This document shows positions 1-6,923 of a DNA stretch of 10,991 nt, piece after piece. Each line of letters starts with the position of its first letter. Within the stretch, counting starts at the first letter, position 1. The position numbers and the translations under genes are program-made. The DNA is from LMUY01 sp964657445 (GTDB lineage: Bacteria; Pseudomonadota; Alphaproteobacteria; Acetobacterales; Acetobacteraceae). The DNA is taken from contig CAZZVB010000151.1 in the NCBI GenBank assembly GCA_964657445.1, positions 1 through 10,991 of the forward strand, written 5' to 3'. Below the pieces are notes generated by a model. It was not told where the DNA came from. It saw nothing but the letters and a program-made list of their open reading frames with translations, and searched no databases.

Positions 1-82
1 CGGCCGCCATGACAAGCGTGACTTTCCAGTATCGCGCCCCAGCCAGCACCAGAACGACTGGGAAGGGCAGAATGATGCTCAC
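1..82 (-). CDS. Possible N-terminus of a membrane protein (partial, runs off left edge)
   Basis: Reading the minus strand from a GTG at 82-80 gives 27 codons with no stop before the window edge. The translation is strongly hydrophobic (MSIILPFPVVLVLAG followed by ARYWKVTLVMAA), as expected of a first membrane segment. It begins 23 bases after the DUF1272 stop codon and on the same strand, so it could be the next gene of the TRAP operon. There is no convincing ribosome binding site at ideal spacing, and 27 codons are too few to name a family. Plus-strand readings of the same stretch look like shadows. It may be non-coding. Confidence 0.3.
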   Translation of the reverse strand, partial: MSIILPFPVVLVLAGARYWKVTLVMAA

Positions 83-105
83 ATCAATGCCCGGCTCCGC
101 CTACG

Positions 106-348
106 TCAGCCGCTGTGCTCAGGCCTCGCCGGATTGAGGACGCGCACGGTGGACGCCGGGTCCTTGGCTAGCATGGCGGGCGGGCGGACCGGGCGGGCAA
201 CGAGATTGCCAGCGCAGTTCGGGCAACTGCCAAGCGCCTGCGCGCACCCGGCGCAGAACGTGCACTCATAGGTGCAGATCCGCGCGTCGGTGCTATCCGG
301 CGGCAGGTCCCGGTCGCACCATTCACAGTTCGGTCGCAAGTCCAGCAT
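106..348 (-). CDS. DUF1272 family small cysteine-rich protein
   Basis: This 80-residue protein begins MLDLRPNCEWCDRDLPPDS, which I recognise as the DUF1272 family. Its function is not established. Eight cysteines (C8, C11, C25, C29, C32, C35, C42, C45) are arranged in CxxC-like pairs, including ECTFCAGC and CPNC. This suggests a small zinc-ribbon or treble-clef metal-binding fold, though that is an inference. The ATG at 348 is preferred over an in-frame start at 387 because family members begin with this ML-LRPNC motif and GAGGTG lies just upstream. The longer reading would also run into the preceding gene. The gene lies 8 bases after the dctM stop on the same strand, so it is probably co-transcribed with the TRAP genes. 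A link to transport is not evident. Confidence 0.85.
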   Translation of the reverse strand: MLDLRPNCEWCDRDLPPDSTDARICTYECTFCAGCAQALGSCPNCAGNLVARPVRPPAMLAKDPASTVRVLNPARPEHSG

Positions 349-356
349 GGCGCACC

Positions 357-1637
357 TCAGTTCGGATACACGACACCCGGCAGCCACAGCGTCAGGCTGG
401 GGACGTAGGTGATGATCATCAGCACGCCCAGCAGCAGCAACAGGAACGGCAACACGCCGCGGATCACCTCACCCATCGGAGCGGTCGCGATCGTCGAAAG
501 CACGAACAGGTTCAGCCCGACCGGCGGGTGGATCAGGCCGATTTCCATGTTGTGGGTGAAGATGATCGCGAAATGCACCGGATCGACGCCGAGCGGCTTC
601 AGCGCCGGGGCGAGGATCGGCATCATCACCAGCAAGGTGCTGATCACCTCCAGGAAGCAGCCCATCACCAGCAGCAGCACGTTCATCGCCAGCAGGAATT
701 CCCAGGTGGTGAAGCCGTGATCCACCGTGAAACGCACCAGCTGGGCGGGGATGCCGCTTTCCGTCATCCAATGACCGAACGCCAGCGCGGTGGCGACGAT
801 CAGCATGATCACGCCGGCGCTGCGCAGCCCATCCGCCACCACGCCGATGGTCTGACTGAGTTTGAAGCCGCGGTAGTAAACCAGGCTGACCACCAGGGCG
901 ATCACGGCCGATAGCGCCGCCGCCTCCGTCACCGTGACCAGCCCGCCATAGATGCCGACGATGACGACCATGGGCACCGCCAGCGCCGGCATGGCGTGGG
1001 CGGTCAGCCGCCAGCGCTGGGCGGGCGGCATGGCCGGCTCACGCGGGAAGTTGCGCCGCCTGGCGTCGAAATACACCCAGGCGAAGAACACCGCCGCCTG
1101 CAGCAGACCCGGCAGGATGCCTGCCAGGAACAGCCGCGGCACGGATTGCTCGGCCACGATCGCATACAGGATCAGCGCCAGGCTGGGCGGCACCACAATG
1201 CCGATGGTGCCCGACGCGCCGATCACGCCGAGCGCGAAGCTGCGCGGATAGCCACGCTCGATCATCGCCGGCAGCAGGATGGTGCCCATCGCCAGCGCGG
1301 TCGCCACCGAGCTGCCGCAGATCGCGGCGAACAAAGTGCAGGCCACCACCGTGACAAGGCCGAGCGAGCCGCGGATGCCGCCGAGCCAGGCCGCCGCCAA
1401 ATCAACCAGCGCCCGCGCGACGCCACCCTGGCGCATGAAAGCCGCTGCCATGACGAACAACGGGAGCGATACCAGTGCCGAAGAATTCAGATGGTCCAGC
1501 ACGACCTGCGCGACACCGATCAGCGGTTGCCCGGAAACGGCGTACAGGATGGCGGAACACACGCCCAGCACCAGGAACACCGGCATCCCGGCCGACAGTA
1601 GGCCGAAGAACAGCAGCAGGAACAGAAACGTCCACAT
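357..1637 (-). CDS. dctM: TRAP transporter large permease (DctM family)
   Basis: This is the 426-residue large membrane subunit of a tripartite ATP-independent periplasmic transporter. In this family the large subunit carries the substrate across the inner membrane, driven by an ion gradient. The length is typical. The protein is almost wholly hydrophobic, with about a dozen membrane segments. Family signatures include FAAICGSSVATALAMG near residues 103-118, GTIGIVVPPSLALILYA near 143-159, and IHPPVGLNLFVLS near the C-terminus, forming the two inverted scoop and helical-hairpin regions. The ATG follows the small-permease stop by 9 bases, and the order P-Q-M is the usual one. The symbol names the family only. 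The neighbouring feruloyl-CoA synthase operon suggests an aromatic acid as substrate rather than a C4-dicarboxylate. Confidence 0.93.
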   Translation of the reverse strand: MWTFLFLLLFFGLLSAGMPVFLVLGVCSAILYAVSGQPLIGVAQVVLDHLNSSALVSLPLFVMAAAFMRQGGVARALVDLAAAWLGGIRGSLGLVTVVACTLFAAICGSSVATALAMGTILLPAMIERGYPRSFALGVIGASGTIGIVVPPSLALILYAIVAEQSVPRLFLAGILPGLLQAAVFFAWVYFDARRRNFPREPAMPPAQRWRLTAHAMPALAVPMVVIVGIYGGLVTVTEAAALSAVIALVVSLVYYRGFKLSQTIGVVADGLRSAGVIMLIVATALAFGHWMTESGIPAQLVRFTVDHGFTTWEFLLAMNVLLLVMGCFLEVISTLLVMMPILAPALKPLGVDPVHFAIIFTHNMEIGLIHPPVGLNLFVLSTIATAPMGEVIRGVLPFLLLLLGVLMIITYVPSLTLWLPGVVYPN

Positions 1638-1646
1638 CGGCTGCGC

Positions 1647-2144
1647 CTAAGCGTCCAGGCCGGGCGTCATCTCATGCTGCAAGAGGTCGGCGCCCACCTG
1701 CATGGTCGCCGGGTCATAGTGGAAGGTGAAGCGCCACAGCCGGATCATGTAGCGCATCAGCAGCAGCAAGCCGCCCACGGGCAGGCAGGCGTCGTAGATC
1801 CACATGGGGAAGTCGAGGCCGGAGAACGAACGCTCATCCAGCAGCATCGCGGTGTCCACGATGTCCCAGCCGTACCAGACCAGCCCGCCGGCAAAGACGA
1901 TCGCGACCGAACAGTTCAGCATCTCGCATAGGCGCTGGGTGCGCGGGCCCATCAGCCGCAGCACCAGGTCCGGCCGGACATGCCCATCGGTGCGCACCAG
2001 TTCGGACGAGGTGATCATGATCGCCCAGATGATCAGGTACACCATGATCTCGTCGCCCCAGCCGGAGCCGGCGCTGGGGAACACGTAGCGGCCGAGCACC
2101 TGCGCCAGCCCGACCGCCAGCGCCAGCAGTCCGAGCAGCCCCAC
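1647..2144 (-). CDS. dctQ: TRAP transporter small permease (DctQ family)
   Basis: This is the small membrane subunit of the TRAP transporter and partners DctM in the inner membrane. The family has four membrane segments, and here they fall near residues 1-22, 33-50, 75-95 and 120-140. Typical features are GRYVFP, then GWGDEIMVYLIIWAIM, then SSELVRTDGHVRPD, matching the conserved W-DE--Y--IW and H---D pattern of DctQ. The start at a GTG (2144-2142) gives 165 residues. The frame stays open upstream and reads IKLWNWIERLIVG before this GTG. That is just the kind of N-terminus DctQ proteins have, yet no ATG, GTG or TTG lies there in frame. The true start is therefore uncertain, and the protein may begin at a rare codon or be translationally coupled to dctP. 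Confidence 0.88.
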   Translation of the reverse strand: MGLLGLLALAVGLAQVLGRYVFPSAGSGWGDEIMVYLIIWAIMITSSELVRTDGHVRPDLVLRLMGPRTQRLCEMLNCSVAIVFAGGLVWYGWDIVDTAMLLDERSFSGLDFPMWIYDACLPVGGLLLLMRYMIRLWRFTFHYDPATMQVGADLLQHEMTPGLDA

Positions 2145-2176
2145 AATCAGCCGCTCGATCCAGTTCCAGAGCTTGA

Positions 2177-3220
2177 TTACGCGGATGGCCCGACCTCCAC
2201 CATCACGGCCGCGACCAGGTCGGGGTTGATCTTGCTTTCCTTCGCCATCTGGTCCTGTTCCAGCAGCATGCGCTTGCGGGTGGCGGTGATCTCGTCTGCG
2301 GCTGGCGTGACCCAGCGCACCCCATGAGTGGCCATGGTGTCGCCGGCCTTCTCCTGCGAGGCGGCCATGTTGGCGCGATACGTCGGGATGTTCGCGGCCC
2401 AGGTCTCGGTCATGATCGCCTGCAGGTCAGGCGGCAGCTTGGTCCAGAAGGCGTCGGACACCATCGGGATGTATTCGCCGACGAACTGATGGTCCTTCAG
2501 GCCATAGCTCAGCCCGGCTTCCCAGAGCTGGGCGCTGTTGATGCTTTCATTGGTGGTGATCAGCCCGTCAAACGTGCCCTGCGACAGCGACAGCGGCACG
2601 TCGGGCCAGGCCGTGGTGTTCGGGATGGCGCCGAAGAAGCGCGTCCGCCAGGCTTGCCCGGCGCCGCCGGAGTTGCGCAGCTTCAGGCCCTTGAGGCTCG
2701 TGAGCGAGTCGAGAGGCGTTTTGGTGGTGTACCAGTTGTGGAAGCCGAGTTCGAGCCATTGGCCGAGGATGTGGGTGCGCAGCTTGGTCTGCAGTTCCTG
2801 CCCCAGGATCTGCCCCGGCTTGCCGTCGATCACCCGATGCGCCACCTCGATCGGCTGCGCATACATGGCCGGCAGGTGGAACATGTCGCAACTCGGCACG
2901 AACCCGGCCAGCACCCAGCTTCCCGGCAGCGCCATTTCCGCCTGGCCCTGCAGCAGCGCCTTGGCGACGTCGCGGTCGGCGAAGAGCTGGCCGCTATGGA
3001 AGATCTCGGTCTTGATGCGCCCGCCGGTGGCGGGCTCCAACTTGGCGAAGTAATCGGCCACCGAGACGTTGCGGACGTGGGTCGGCCCGGTGTCGAGCGA
3101 GCAGCGCAACCGGATCGGTTCGGCCGCCCAGGCGCGACGCACCCATGGCGACGCGAGAGCGGTTCCCGCTGCGCCAAGCAGCGTCCGGCGCTTAAAAACG
3201 ATCTCTCGCAACTCGGTCAT
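2177..3220 (-). CDS. dctP: TRAP transporter solute-binding protein (DctP/TAXI-like periplasmic subunit)
   Basis: This 347-residue periplasmic receptor captures the substrate and delivers it to the DctQM permease. The N-terminus has a twin-arginine-like signal (FKRRTLLGAAGTALAS, arginines 11-12) ending at a cleavage region near residue 32 (RAWAAE). The mature part shows family hallmarks: GLKLRNSGG with R182 at the place of the arginine that binds the ligand carboxylate in DctP proteins, followed by FGAIPNTTAW and QGTFDGLITTNESI. The ATG at 3220 is preferred over a TTG at 3235 because GGGGA sits 8 bases before it. The gene is first in its operon and divergent from the hydratase gene across about 190 bp, so the two may be co-regulated. 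The substrate is not readable from sequence. Context favours a hydroxycinnamate or other aromatic acid, as reported for TarP-type TRAP proteins of Rhodopseudomonas palustris. Confidence 0.9.
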   Translation of the reverse strand: MTELREIVFKRRTLLGAAGTALASPWVRRAWAAEPIRLRCSLDTGPTHVRNVSVADYFAKLEPATGGRIKTEIFHSGQLFADRDVAKALLQGQAEMALPGSWVLAGFVPSCDMFHLPAMYAQPIEVAHRVIDGKPGQILGQELQTKLRTHILGQWLELGFHNWYTTKTPLDSLTSLKGLKLRNSGGAGQAWRTRFFGAIPNTTAWPDVPLSLSQGTFDGLITTNESINSAQLWEAGLSYGLKDHQFVGEYIPMVSDAFWTKLPPDLQAIMTETWAANIPTYRANMAASQEKAGDTMATHGVRWVTPAADEITATRKRMLLEQDQMAKESKINPDLVAAVMVEVGPSA

Positions 3221-3235
3221 GATGTAGTTCCCCAA

Positions 3236-3413
3236 CGGCCATCTACGCGGCTTCGCTCCCTGTCATGTCAGAGGCGGCACAGGCTGCCAAGAGCCAGTCG
3301 TAGCAGCGCGCCAACCGCGCCAAATTAGTTATGCACCATGCTTATTCGTTGACCGACCGCCGGCGCTGGCCCTACGCTCCCCTCCAACGATAAAACGGGG
3401 CGAACACGTCACG
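3236..3413. promoter_or_regulatory. Divergent promoter region between the TRAP operon and the hydratase-synthase operon
   Basis: This non-coding stretch lies between two divergent operons. An AT-richer island (about 3321-3350) stands out in the GC-rich sequence. On the plus strand, TTGACC at 3349-3354 followed after 18 bases by TACGCT (3373-3378) is a plausible -35/-10 pair for the 3414 gene. On the minus strand no pair is convincing. A heptamer GCGCCAA occurs twice, at 3308-3314 and 3317-3323, with period 9. The ribosome binding site of the 3414 gene is weak, with only GGGG about 13 bases upstream. Confidence 0.5.
3330..3344. promoter_or_regulatory. Candidate operator, pseudo-palindrome TAnGCAnnnTGCnTA
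   Basis: The 15 bases TATGCACCATGCTTA form an interrupted inverted repeat with 10 of 12 arm positions matching. It lies four bases upstream of the putative -35 box TTGACC, inside the AT-richer island of the divergent promoter region. The size and symmetry suit a MarR-family dimer, and a MarR gene lies in the same cluster. No second clear copy was found by eye near the MarR gene, so the assignment is tentative. Confidence 0.3.
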
Positions 3414-4190
3414 ATGCCTCTTACGGATAGCCTCGCGGTCGAGCAGATCGGCTCTGTTACGCTGGTACGACTGTCGCGCCCGCACAAGCGCAATGCTTTG
3501 GATGACGAGACGGTGGCCGGGTTGGGCGAGTTGTTCCGCTCCTTGCCCAAGGCGACGCGCGCCGTGGTGCTGCACGGCGAGGGGCCGCATTTCTGCGCCG
3601 GGCTGGACCTTTCCGTCATTTCCGACATGGATGCGACGGAGGGCATCGCGCACTCGCAACGCTGGCACCACGCGTTTGCCGCCATCGAAAGCGGCGCCGT
3701 GCCCGTCATTGCCGCGCTGCATGGGGCGGTGATCGGCGGTGGGCTTGAATTGGCCATGGCCTGCCACATCCGGGTTGCGGACCATACCGCCTACTACGCG
3801 CTTCCGGAGGGCCAGCGCGGCATCTTCGTCGGCGGAGGTGCTGCGGTGCGGCTGCCGCGCTTGATTGGGCTGGCGCGCATGCAGGATATGATGCTGACCG
3901 GGCGCGTCTATGGCGCAATCGAGGGCGAGCGGGTCGGCTTCAGCCAATACGTCGTCGAACCCGGCGCGGCACTGGAAAAGGCGATGGAGCTTGCTCAAAG
4001 AGCGGCCACCAATGCGGCGCTGACCACCTTCGCGGTGCTGCACGCGCTGCCGCGTATCGCCGAGGCCGACCCGCGTATCGGCGGCCTCATGGAAAGCCTG
4101 ATGGCGGGAATCGCCAGCGGCGACAAAGATGCCAAGGGAAAGCTGCAGGACTTTCTGGAGGGCCGCGCGGAGAAGATAACGAGAGACTAA
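3414..4190 (+). CDS. Enoyl-CoA hydratase/isomerase family protein (crotonase), probable hydroxycinnamoyl-CoA hydratase
   Basis: This 258-residue cytoplasmic crotonase has the usual family length. The oxyanion-hole segments are HFCAGLDL (residues 59-66) and GAVIGGGLELAMACH (104-118). Both glutamates used by true hydratases are present: E112 in GGGLE and E132 in LPEGQRG, 20 residues apart as in rat enoyl-CoA hydratase (E144/E164). The characterised hydroxycinnamoyl-CoA hydratase-lyase has Ser at the first of these places (GGGFS), so this protein looks like a hydratase rather than a retro-aldol lyase. It lies 36 bases before the feruloyl-CoA synthase gene in one operon, so its likely substrate is the unsaturated aryl-CoA made there. 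The product would be a 3-hydroxy-3-arylpropanoyl-CoA. The family is certain, the exact reaction inferred. Confidence 0.88.
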   Translation: MPLTDSLAVEQIGSVTLVRLSRPHKRNALDDETVAGLGELFRSLPKATRAVVLHGEGPHFCAGLDLSVISDMDATEGIAHSQRWHHAFAAIESGAVPVIAALHGAVIGGGLELAMACHIRVADHTAYYALPEGQRGIFVGGGAAVRLPRLIGLARMQDMMLTGRVYGAIEGERVGFSQYVVEPGAALEKAMELAQRAATNAALTTFAVLHALPRIAEADPRIGGLMESLMAGIASGDKDAKGKLQDFLEGRAEKITRD

Positions 4191-4212
4191 CGGCGGGGCG
4201 CGGCCTGCCGGG

Positions 4213-4218
4213 GGAGGA
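4213..4218 (+). promoter_or_regulatory. Strong ribosome binding site of the feruloyl-CoA synthase gene
   Basis: GGAGGA sits 8 bases before the ATG at 4227. It fixes the start of the synthase in the 36-base gap after the hydratase gene, and it is much stronger than the weak site of the first gene in the operon. Confidence 0.7.
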
Positions 4219-4226
4219 CCAGGAAA

Positions 4227-5975
4227 ATGCACGTGCCGGTAAGGCCCGTCAGTGTCAGCACCGTGACGGCCGAGATCACCGCCCGCGCCGACGGCACCAT
4301 GCTGTTGCGCGCACCCGGCGGCCTTGCGTCCTATCCAGGCCGGGTCACGCATTGGCTGGAACACTGGGCCGCGCGCGCGCCCGGGCGCAGCTTCCTCGCC
4401 GAACGCGATGGTGACGGCTGGCGGCACCTCACCTATGGCGAGGCGCTGCAGCGCGTGCTCTGCTGCAGCCAGGCGCTACTGGACCGCGAACTGTCGGCGG
4501 AGCGGCCGGTCGTGATTTTATCGGGCAACAGCATCGATCACGCCGTGCTGACGCTCGCTTGCCTGCACGTGGGCATTGCCTGTGCGCCGCTATCCCCTGC
4601 CTATTCGCTGGCCGGCGGCAGCTTCCACAAGCTGACGCACTGCCTCGATCTGCTGACGCCAGGCCTGGTGTTCGCTGCCGATGGGGAGCGGTTTGGGCCT
4701 GCACTGGAGGTGGTCGGAGATGTGGAGGCGGTCACGGACATGGCCGTTTTGATGACGCCGCCGACGCCCGCCGTGGACAAGGCTGCGGCCGAAGTCGGCC
4801 CGGATACGGTGGCCAAGCTGCTGTTCACCTCCGGCTCCACCAGCAAGCCGAAAGCCGTCATCACCACCCACCGCATGCTGTGCAGCAACCAGCAGATGCT
4901 GCGGCAGGCCTTCCCGGTGCTCGAGGCGGAGCCGCCGGTCCTCGCGGACTGGCTGCCCTGGAGCCATGTATTCGGCGGCAACCACAATCTCGGACTGGTG
5001 CTGGCCAATGGCGGCACGCTGTACATCGATGACGGGCTGCCGATGCCCGGCGCGTTCGACCGCACGGTGCGCACGCTGCAAGAGATCGCGCCCACGCTGT
5101 ACTACAACGTGCCCAAAGGCTACGTGGAGCTTGTGCGCGCCCTAAGGCACGATGCCGAGTTGCGAACCCGCTTCTTCAGCCGCGTGCGCATGCTGTTCTA
5201 CGCCGCCGCCAGCCTGCCGCAGCCGGTTTGGGACGAGATGGACCAGCTCGCCATCGCCACTATCGGCCACCGTATCCAGTGGATGACGGGCATGGGCATG
5301 ACCGAAACCGCGCCGTTCGCGCTGACCTGCCGGCCGGACACGGCGCTTGCCGGCACGGTCGGCCTGCCGGTCCACGGCATGGAGCTGAAGCTCGCACGCG
5401 TTGGCAGCAAGCTGGAGGCGCGCATGCGCGGCCCGAACATTACGCCGGGTTACTGGCGCGACCCGATGCAAACCTTGGCTGCATTCGACGAGGAAGGCTT
5501 CTTCCGCAGCGGCGACGCCGTGGACTTCGTGGACCGGGCGGACCTGCAACTCGGCCTGCGCTTCGACGGCCGGCTGACCGAAGACTTCAAGCTCACCTCG
5601 GGAACCTGGGTGTCGGTCGGCCCGCTGCGCACCCGCCTGGTGGATGCGCTGTCCCCCTGGGTGCGCGACATCGTCGTGGCAGGCGAGGGGCGGGACAGCC
5701 TCGCCGTTCTCGCCGTCACCGACCCGGCGAGCGCATCCGATCCGCGGGCCATCGCTCATATTCGCCGGGTGCTCGCAGGGCAGCGCGGCGGCAGCGCCTC
5801 ACGCGTCCGGCGGCTGGGCTTCCTCACCGCCCCGCTCAGCATCGATAGCGGGGAGCTGACGGACAAAGGATCGATCAACCAGCGGGTCGTGCTCGCCCGG
5901 CATGCCGCCCTGGTGGCGCGGCTCTACGAAGACCCGGCGCCCCCCTGTGTCATCTGCGTCGAGGAGGCCGTTTGA
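4227..5975 (+). CDS. fcs: Feruloyl-CoA synthase (acyl-adenylate-forming aryl-CoA ligase)
   Basis: This 582-residue ANL-superfamily ligase activates an aromatic propenoic acid (ferulate, p-coumarate, caffeate) to its CoA thioester through an acyl-adenylate, using ATP and CoA in the cytoplasm. Motifs in order are: the phosphate-binding loop TSGSTSKPKA (201-210), WLPWSHVFGGNHN (242-254), the adenylate-binding MTGMGMTETAP (353-363), GYWRDP (408-413) and FFRSGD with D430. The hinge region is FDGRLTEDFKLTSGTWVS (446-463), and the C-terminal catalytic lysine is K547 in ELTDKGSINQR. The DFKLTSGTWV hinge and the ELTDKGSINQ ending are those I associate with the feruloyl-CoA synthase group rather than with general fatty acyl ligases. 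The stop overlaps the thioesterase start (TGATG), a sign of translational coupling. The exact ring substituents accepted cannot be read from sequence. Confidence 0.92.
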   Translation: MHVPVRPVSVSTVTAEITARADGTMLLRAPGGLASYPGRVTHWLEHWAARAPGRSFLAERDGDGWRHLTYGEALQRVLCCSQALLDRELSAERPVVILSGNSIDHAVLTLACLHVGIACAPLSPAYSLAGGSFHKLTHCLDLLTPGLVFAADGERFGPALEVVGDVEAVTDMAVLMTPPTPAVDKAAAEVGPDTVAKLLFTSGSTSKPKAVITTHRMLCSNQQMLRQAFPVLEAEPPVLADWLPWSHVFGGNHNLGLVLANGGTLYIDDGLPMPGAFDRTVRTLQEIAPTLYYNVPKGYVELVRALRHDAELRTRFFSRVRMLFYAAASLPQPVWDEMDQLAIATIGHRIQWMTGMGMTETAPFALTCRPDTALAGTVGLPVHGMELKLARVGSKLEARMRGPNITPGYWRDPMQTLAAFDEEGFFRSGDAVDFVDRADLQLGLRFDGRLTEDFKLTSGTWVSVGPLRTRLVDALSPWVRDIVVAGEGRDSLAVLAVTDPASASDPRAIAHIRRVLAGQRGGSASRVRRLGFLTAPLSIDSGELTDKGSINQRVVLARHAALVARLYEDPAPPCVICVEEAV

Positions 5976-6406
5976 TGACCACTCTGCGTCACGAGCGGGA
6001 GATGCAGATCGAATGGGGCCACTGCGACCCGGCGGGGATCGTGTTCCACCCACGCTACCTCGAGATCTTCGACGCTTGCGCCAACATGCTGTTCCAGAAG
6101 GCCAGCGGCATGACAAAGGCCGCCATGTTGCGCCATTACGGCTGCGCCGGCATTCCCGTCGTGGAGGCGGGCGCCAAATTCATCCTACCCAGCCGTTACG
6201 GCGATACGGTGCGCGTCGTCACCCGTGTGGCCGAGTTCCGGCGCAGCAGCTTTAGCCTGCGGCACGACCTGTTCATGGGCGATGCGCTGGCCGCGGAAGG
6301 CTGGAGCACCCGCGTCTGGGTCGTCCATCCGCCGGGGGAGACGGAAAAGTTGGTGTCGCAAGCACTGCCGGCCGATCTGGTCGCCCAGTTCGGCAGTGCG
6401 CCATGA
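5975..6406 (+). CDS. Acyl-CoA thioesterase, 4-hydroxybenzoyl-CoA thioesterase family (hotdog fold)
   Basis: This 143-residue single-hotdog protein has the hallmark WGHCDPAGIVFHPRY near residues 14-28. The aspartate D18 stands where the catalytic Asp17 lies in Pseudomonas 4-hydroxybenzoyl-CoA thioesterase. Length and the later segments (GAKFILPSRYGD, RRSSFSLRHDLF) also agree with that enzyme. The ATG at 5975 shares one base with the synthase stop and has GAGGAGG 7 bases upstream. It is preferred to an in-frame TTG at 5972. The family hydrolyses aroyl-CoA or other acyl-CoA to the free acid. In this operon it could release a hydroxybenzoate after side-chain removal, or the 3-hydroxy-3-arylpropanoate before it. 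The last base lies 2 bases from the convergent MarR gene. Confidence 0.88.
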   Translation: MTTLRHEREMQIEWGHCDPAGIVFHPRYLEIFDACANMLFQKASGMTKAAMLRHYGCAGIPVVEAGAKFILPSRYGDTVRVVTRVAEFRRSSFSLRHDLFMGDALAAEGWSTRVWVVHPPGETEKLVSQALPADLVAQFGSAP

Positions 6407-6408
6407 CG

Positions 6409-6855
6409 TCAGGCCAGGCGCGCCAAGATCGCCAGCAACGTTGCATACTCATCGGCCCCGATGCGGCGCATCATGCGCGCCTCGTGCTTGGCCTGCGCCG
6501 CGTCGGCCTGCTCCAGCAGTGCGTATCCGGCCGGGGTCAGGTGCAGCGCCTGCGCACGCCGGTCAGCCGCTTCGGTGCTGCGTTCGACCAGGCCGCGCTC
6601 CAGCAGCCCGGTCAGCAGCGGAGCGAAGTTCGCACGCTTGATGCCGAGCGCGTCGGCCACTCGGGACGGCCGGGCGCCAGGGTTCTGCCGCAGCACCAGC
6701 AGGACAGAGAACTGGCCGGGGCGCAGATCGAGCGGGGCGAAATGGGCGTGGAAGTCCGCGAACACGGCCAATTGGGCACGCCGCAGCGCATACCCCGTCA
6801 GGCTGGGCAGGGGGCCGAGGTCGAGGACGGGATCGACTTCCGTGTCTGAGGACAT
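6409..6855 (-). CDS. MarR family transcriptional regulator, probably CoA-thioester responsive
   Basis: This 148-residue protein has a winged helix-turn-helix of MarR type at about residues 45-110. The first helix is RPGQFSVLLVL, the recognition helix region is IKRANFAPLLTGLLERGLV (72-90), and the wing carries DRRAQALHLT with D98-R99-R100, the usual D-x-R motif. MarR proteins are dimeric and usually repress until a ligand binds. In Rhodopseudomonas palustris the MarR protein CouR senses p-coumaroyl-CoA and controls a comparable locus, so a similar role is likely here, though I cannot claim orthology. The gene converges with the thioesterase operon and diverges from the binding-protein operon across 68 bp. 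That is the normal position for a regulator that controls itself and its neighbour. Confidence 0.9.
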   Translation of the reverse strand: MSSDTEVDPVLDLGPLPSLTGYALRRAQLAVFADFHAHFAPLDLRPGQFSVLLVLRQNPGARPSRVADALGIKRANFAPLLTGLLERGLVERSTEAADRRAQALHLTPAGYALLEQADAAQAKHEARMMRRIGADEYATLLAILARLA

Positions 6856-6923
6856 TCTGGACGGCAGTTAGAGCAATCGAAGCCGCCCGTCACAACAGGG
6901 CGGCGCAGATAAAGGAAACGGAC
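6856..6923. promoter_or_regulatory. Divergent MarR/binding-protein promoter region with perfect inverted repeat
   Basis: This 68-bp region between the divergent MarR and binding-protein genes contains GCCGCCC at 6882-6888 and its exact complement GGGCGGC at 6898-6904, 9 bases apart. It may be an operator for a dimeric regulator. Alternatively it forms a 7-bp RNA hairpin in the leader, ending 7 bases before the ribosome binding site AAGGA (6912-6916) of the 6924 gene. No good -35/-10 pair stands out. Confidence 0.4.

Noticed and set aside
2324..3328. Plus-strand open frame of 334 codons
   Set aside because: It is antisense to the TRAP binding-protein gene, which has clear motifs. The plus reading is a low-complexity shadow.
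3414..4190. Calling the crotonase a hydroxycinnamoyl-CoA hydratase-lyase (ech/hchl)
   Set aside because: Context fits, but the first catalytic position is Glu (GGGLE), not the Ser of the characterised hydratase-lyase, so only the hydratase family call is supported.
3372..4427. Minus-strand open frame of 351 codons
   Set aside because: It is antisense to the crotonase and the start of the synthase, and would also occlude the divergent promoter. No domain was seen.
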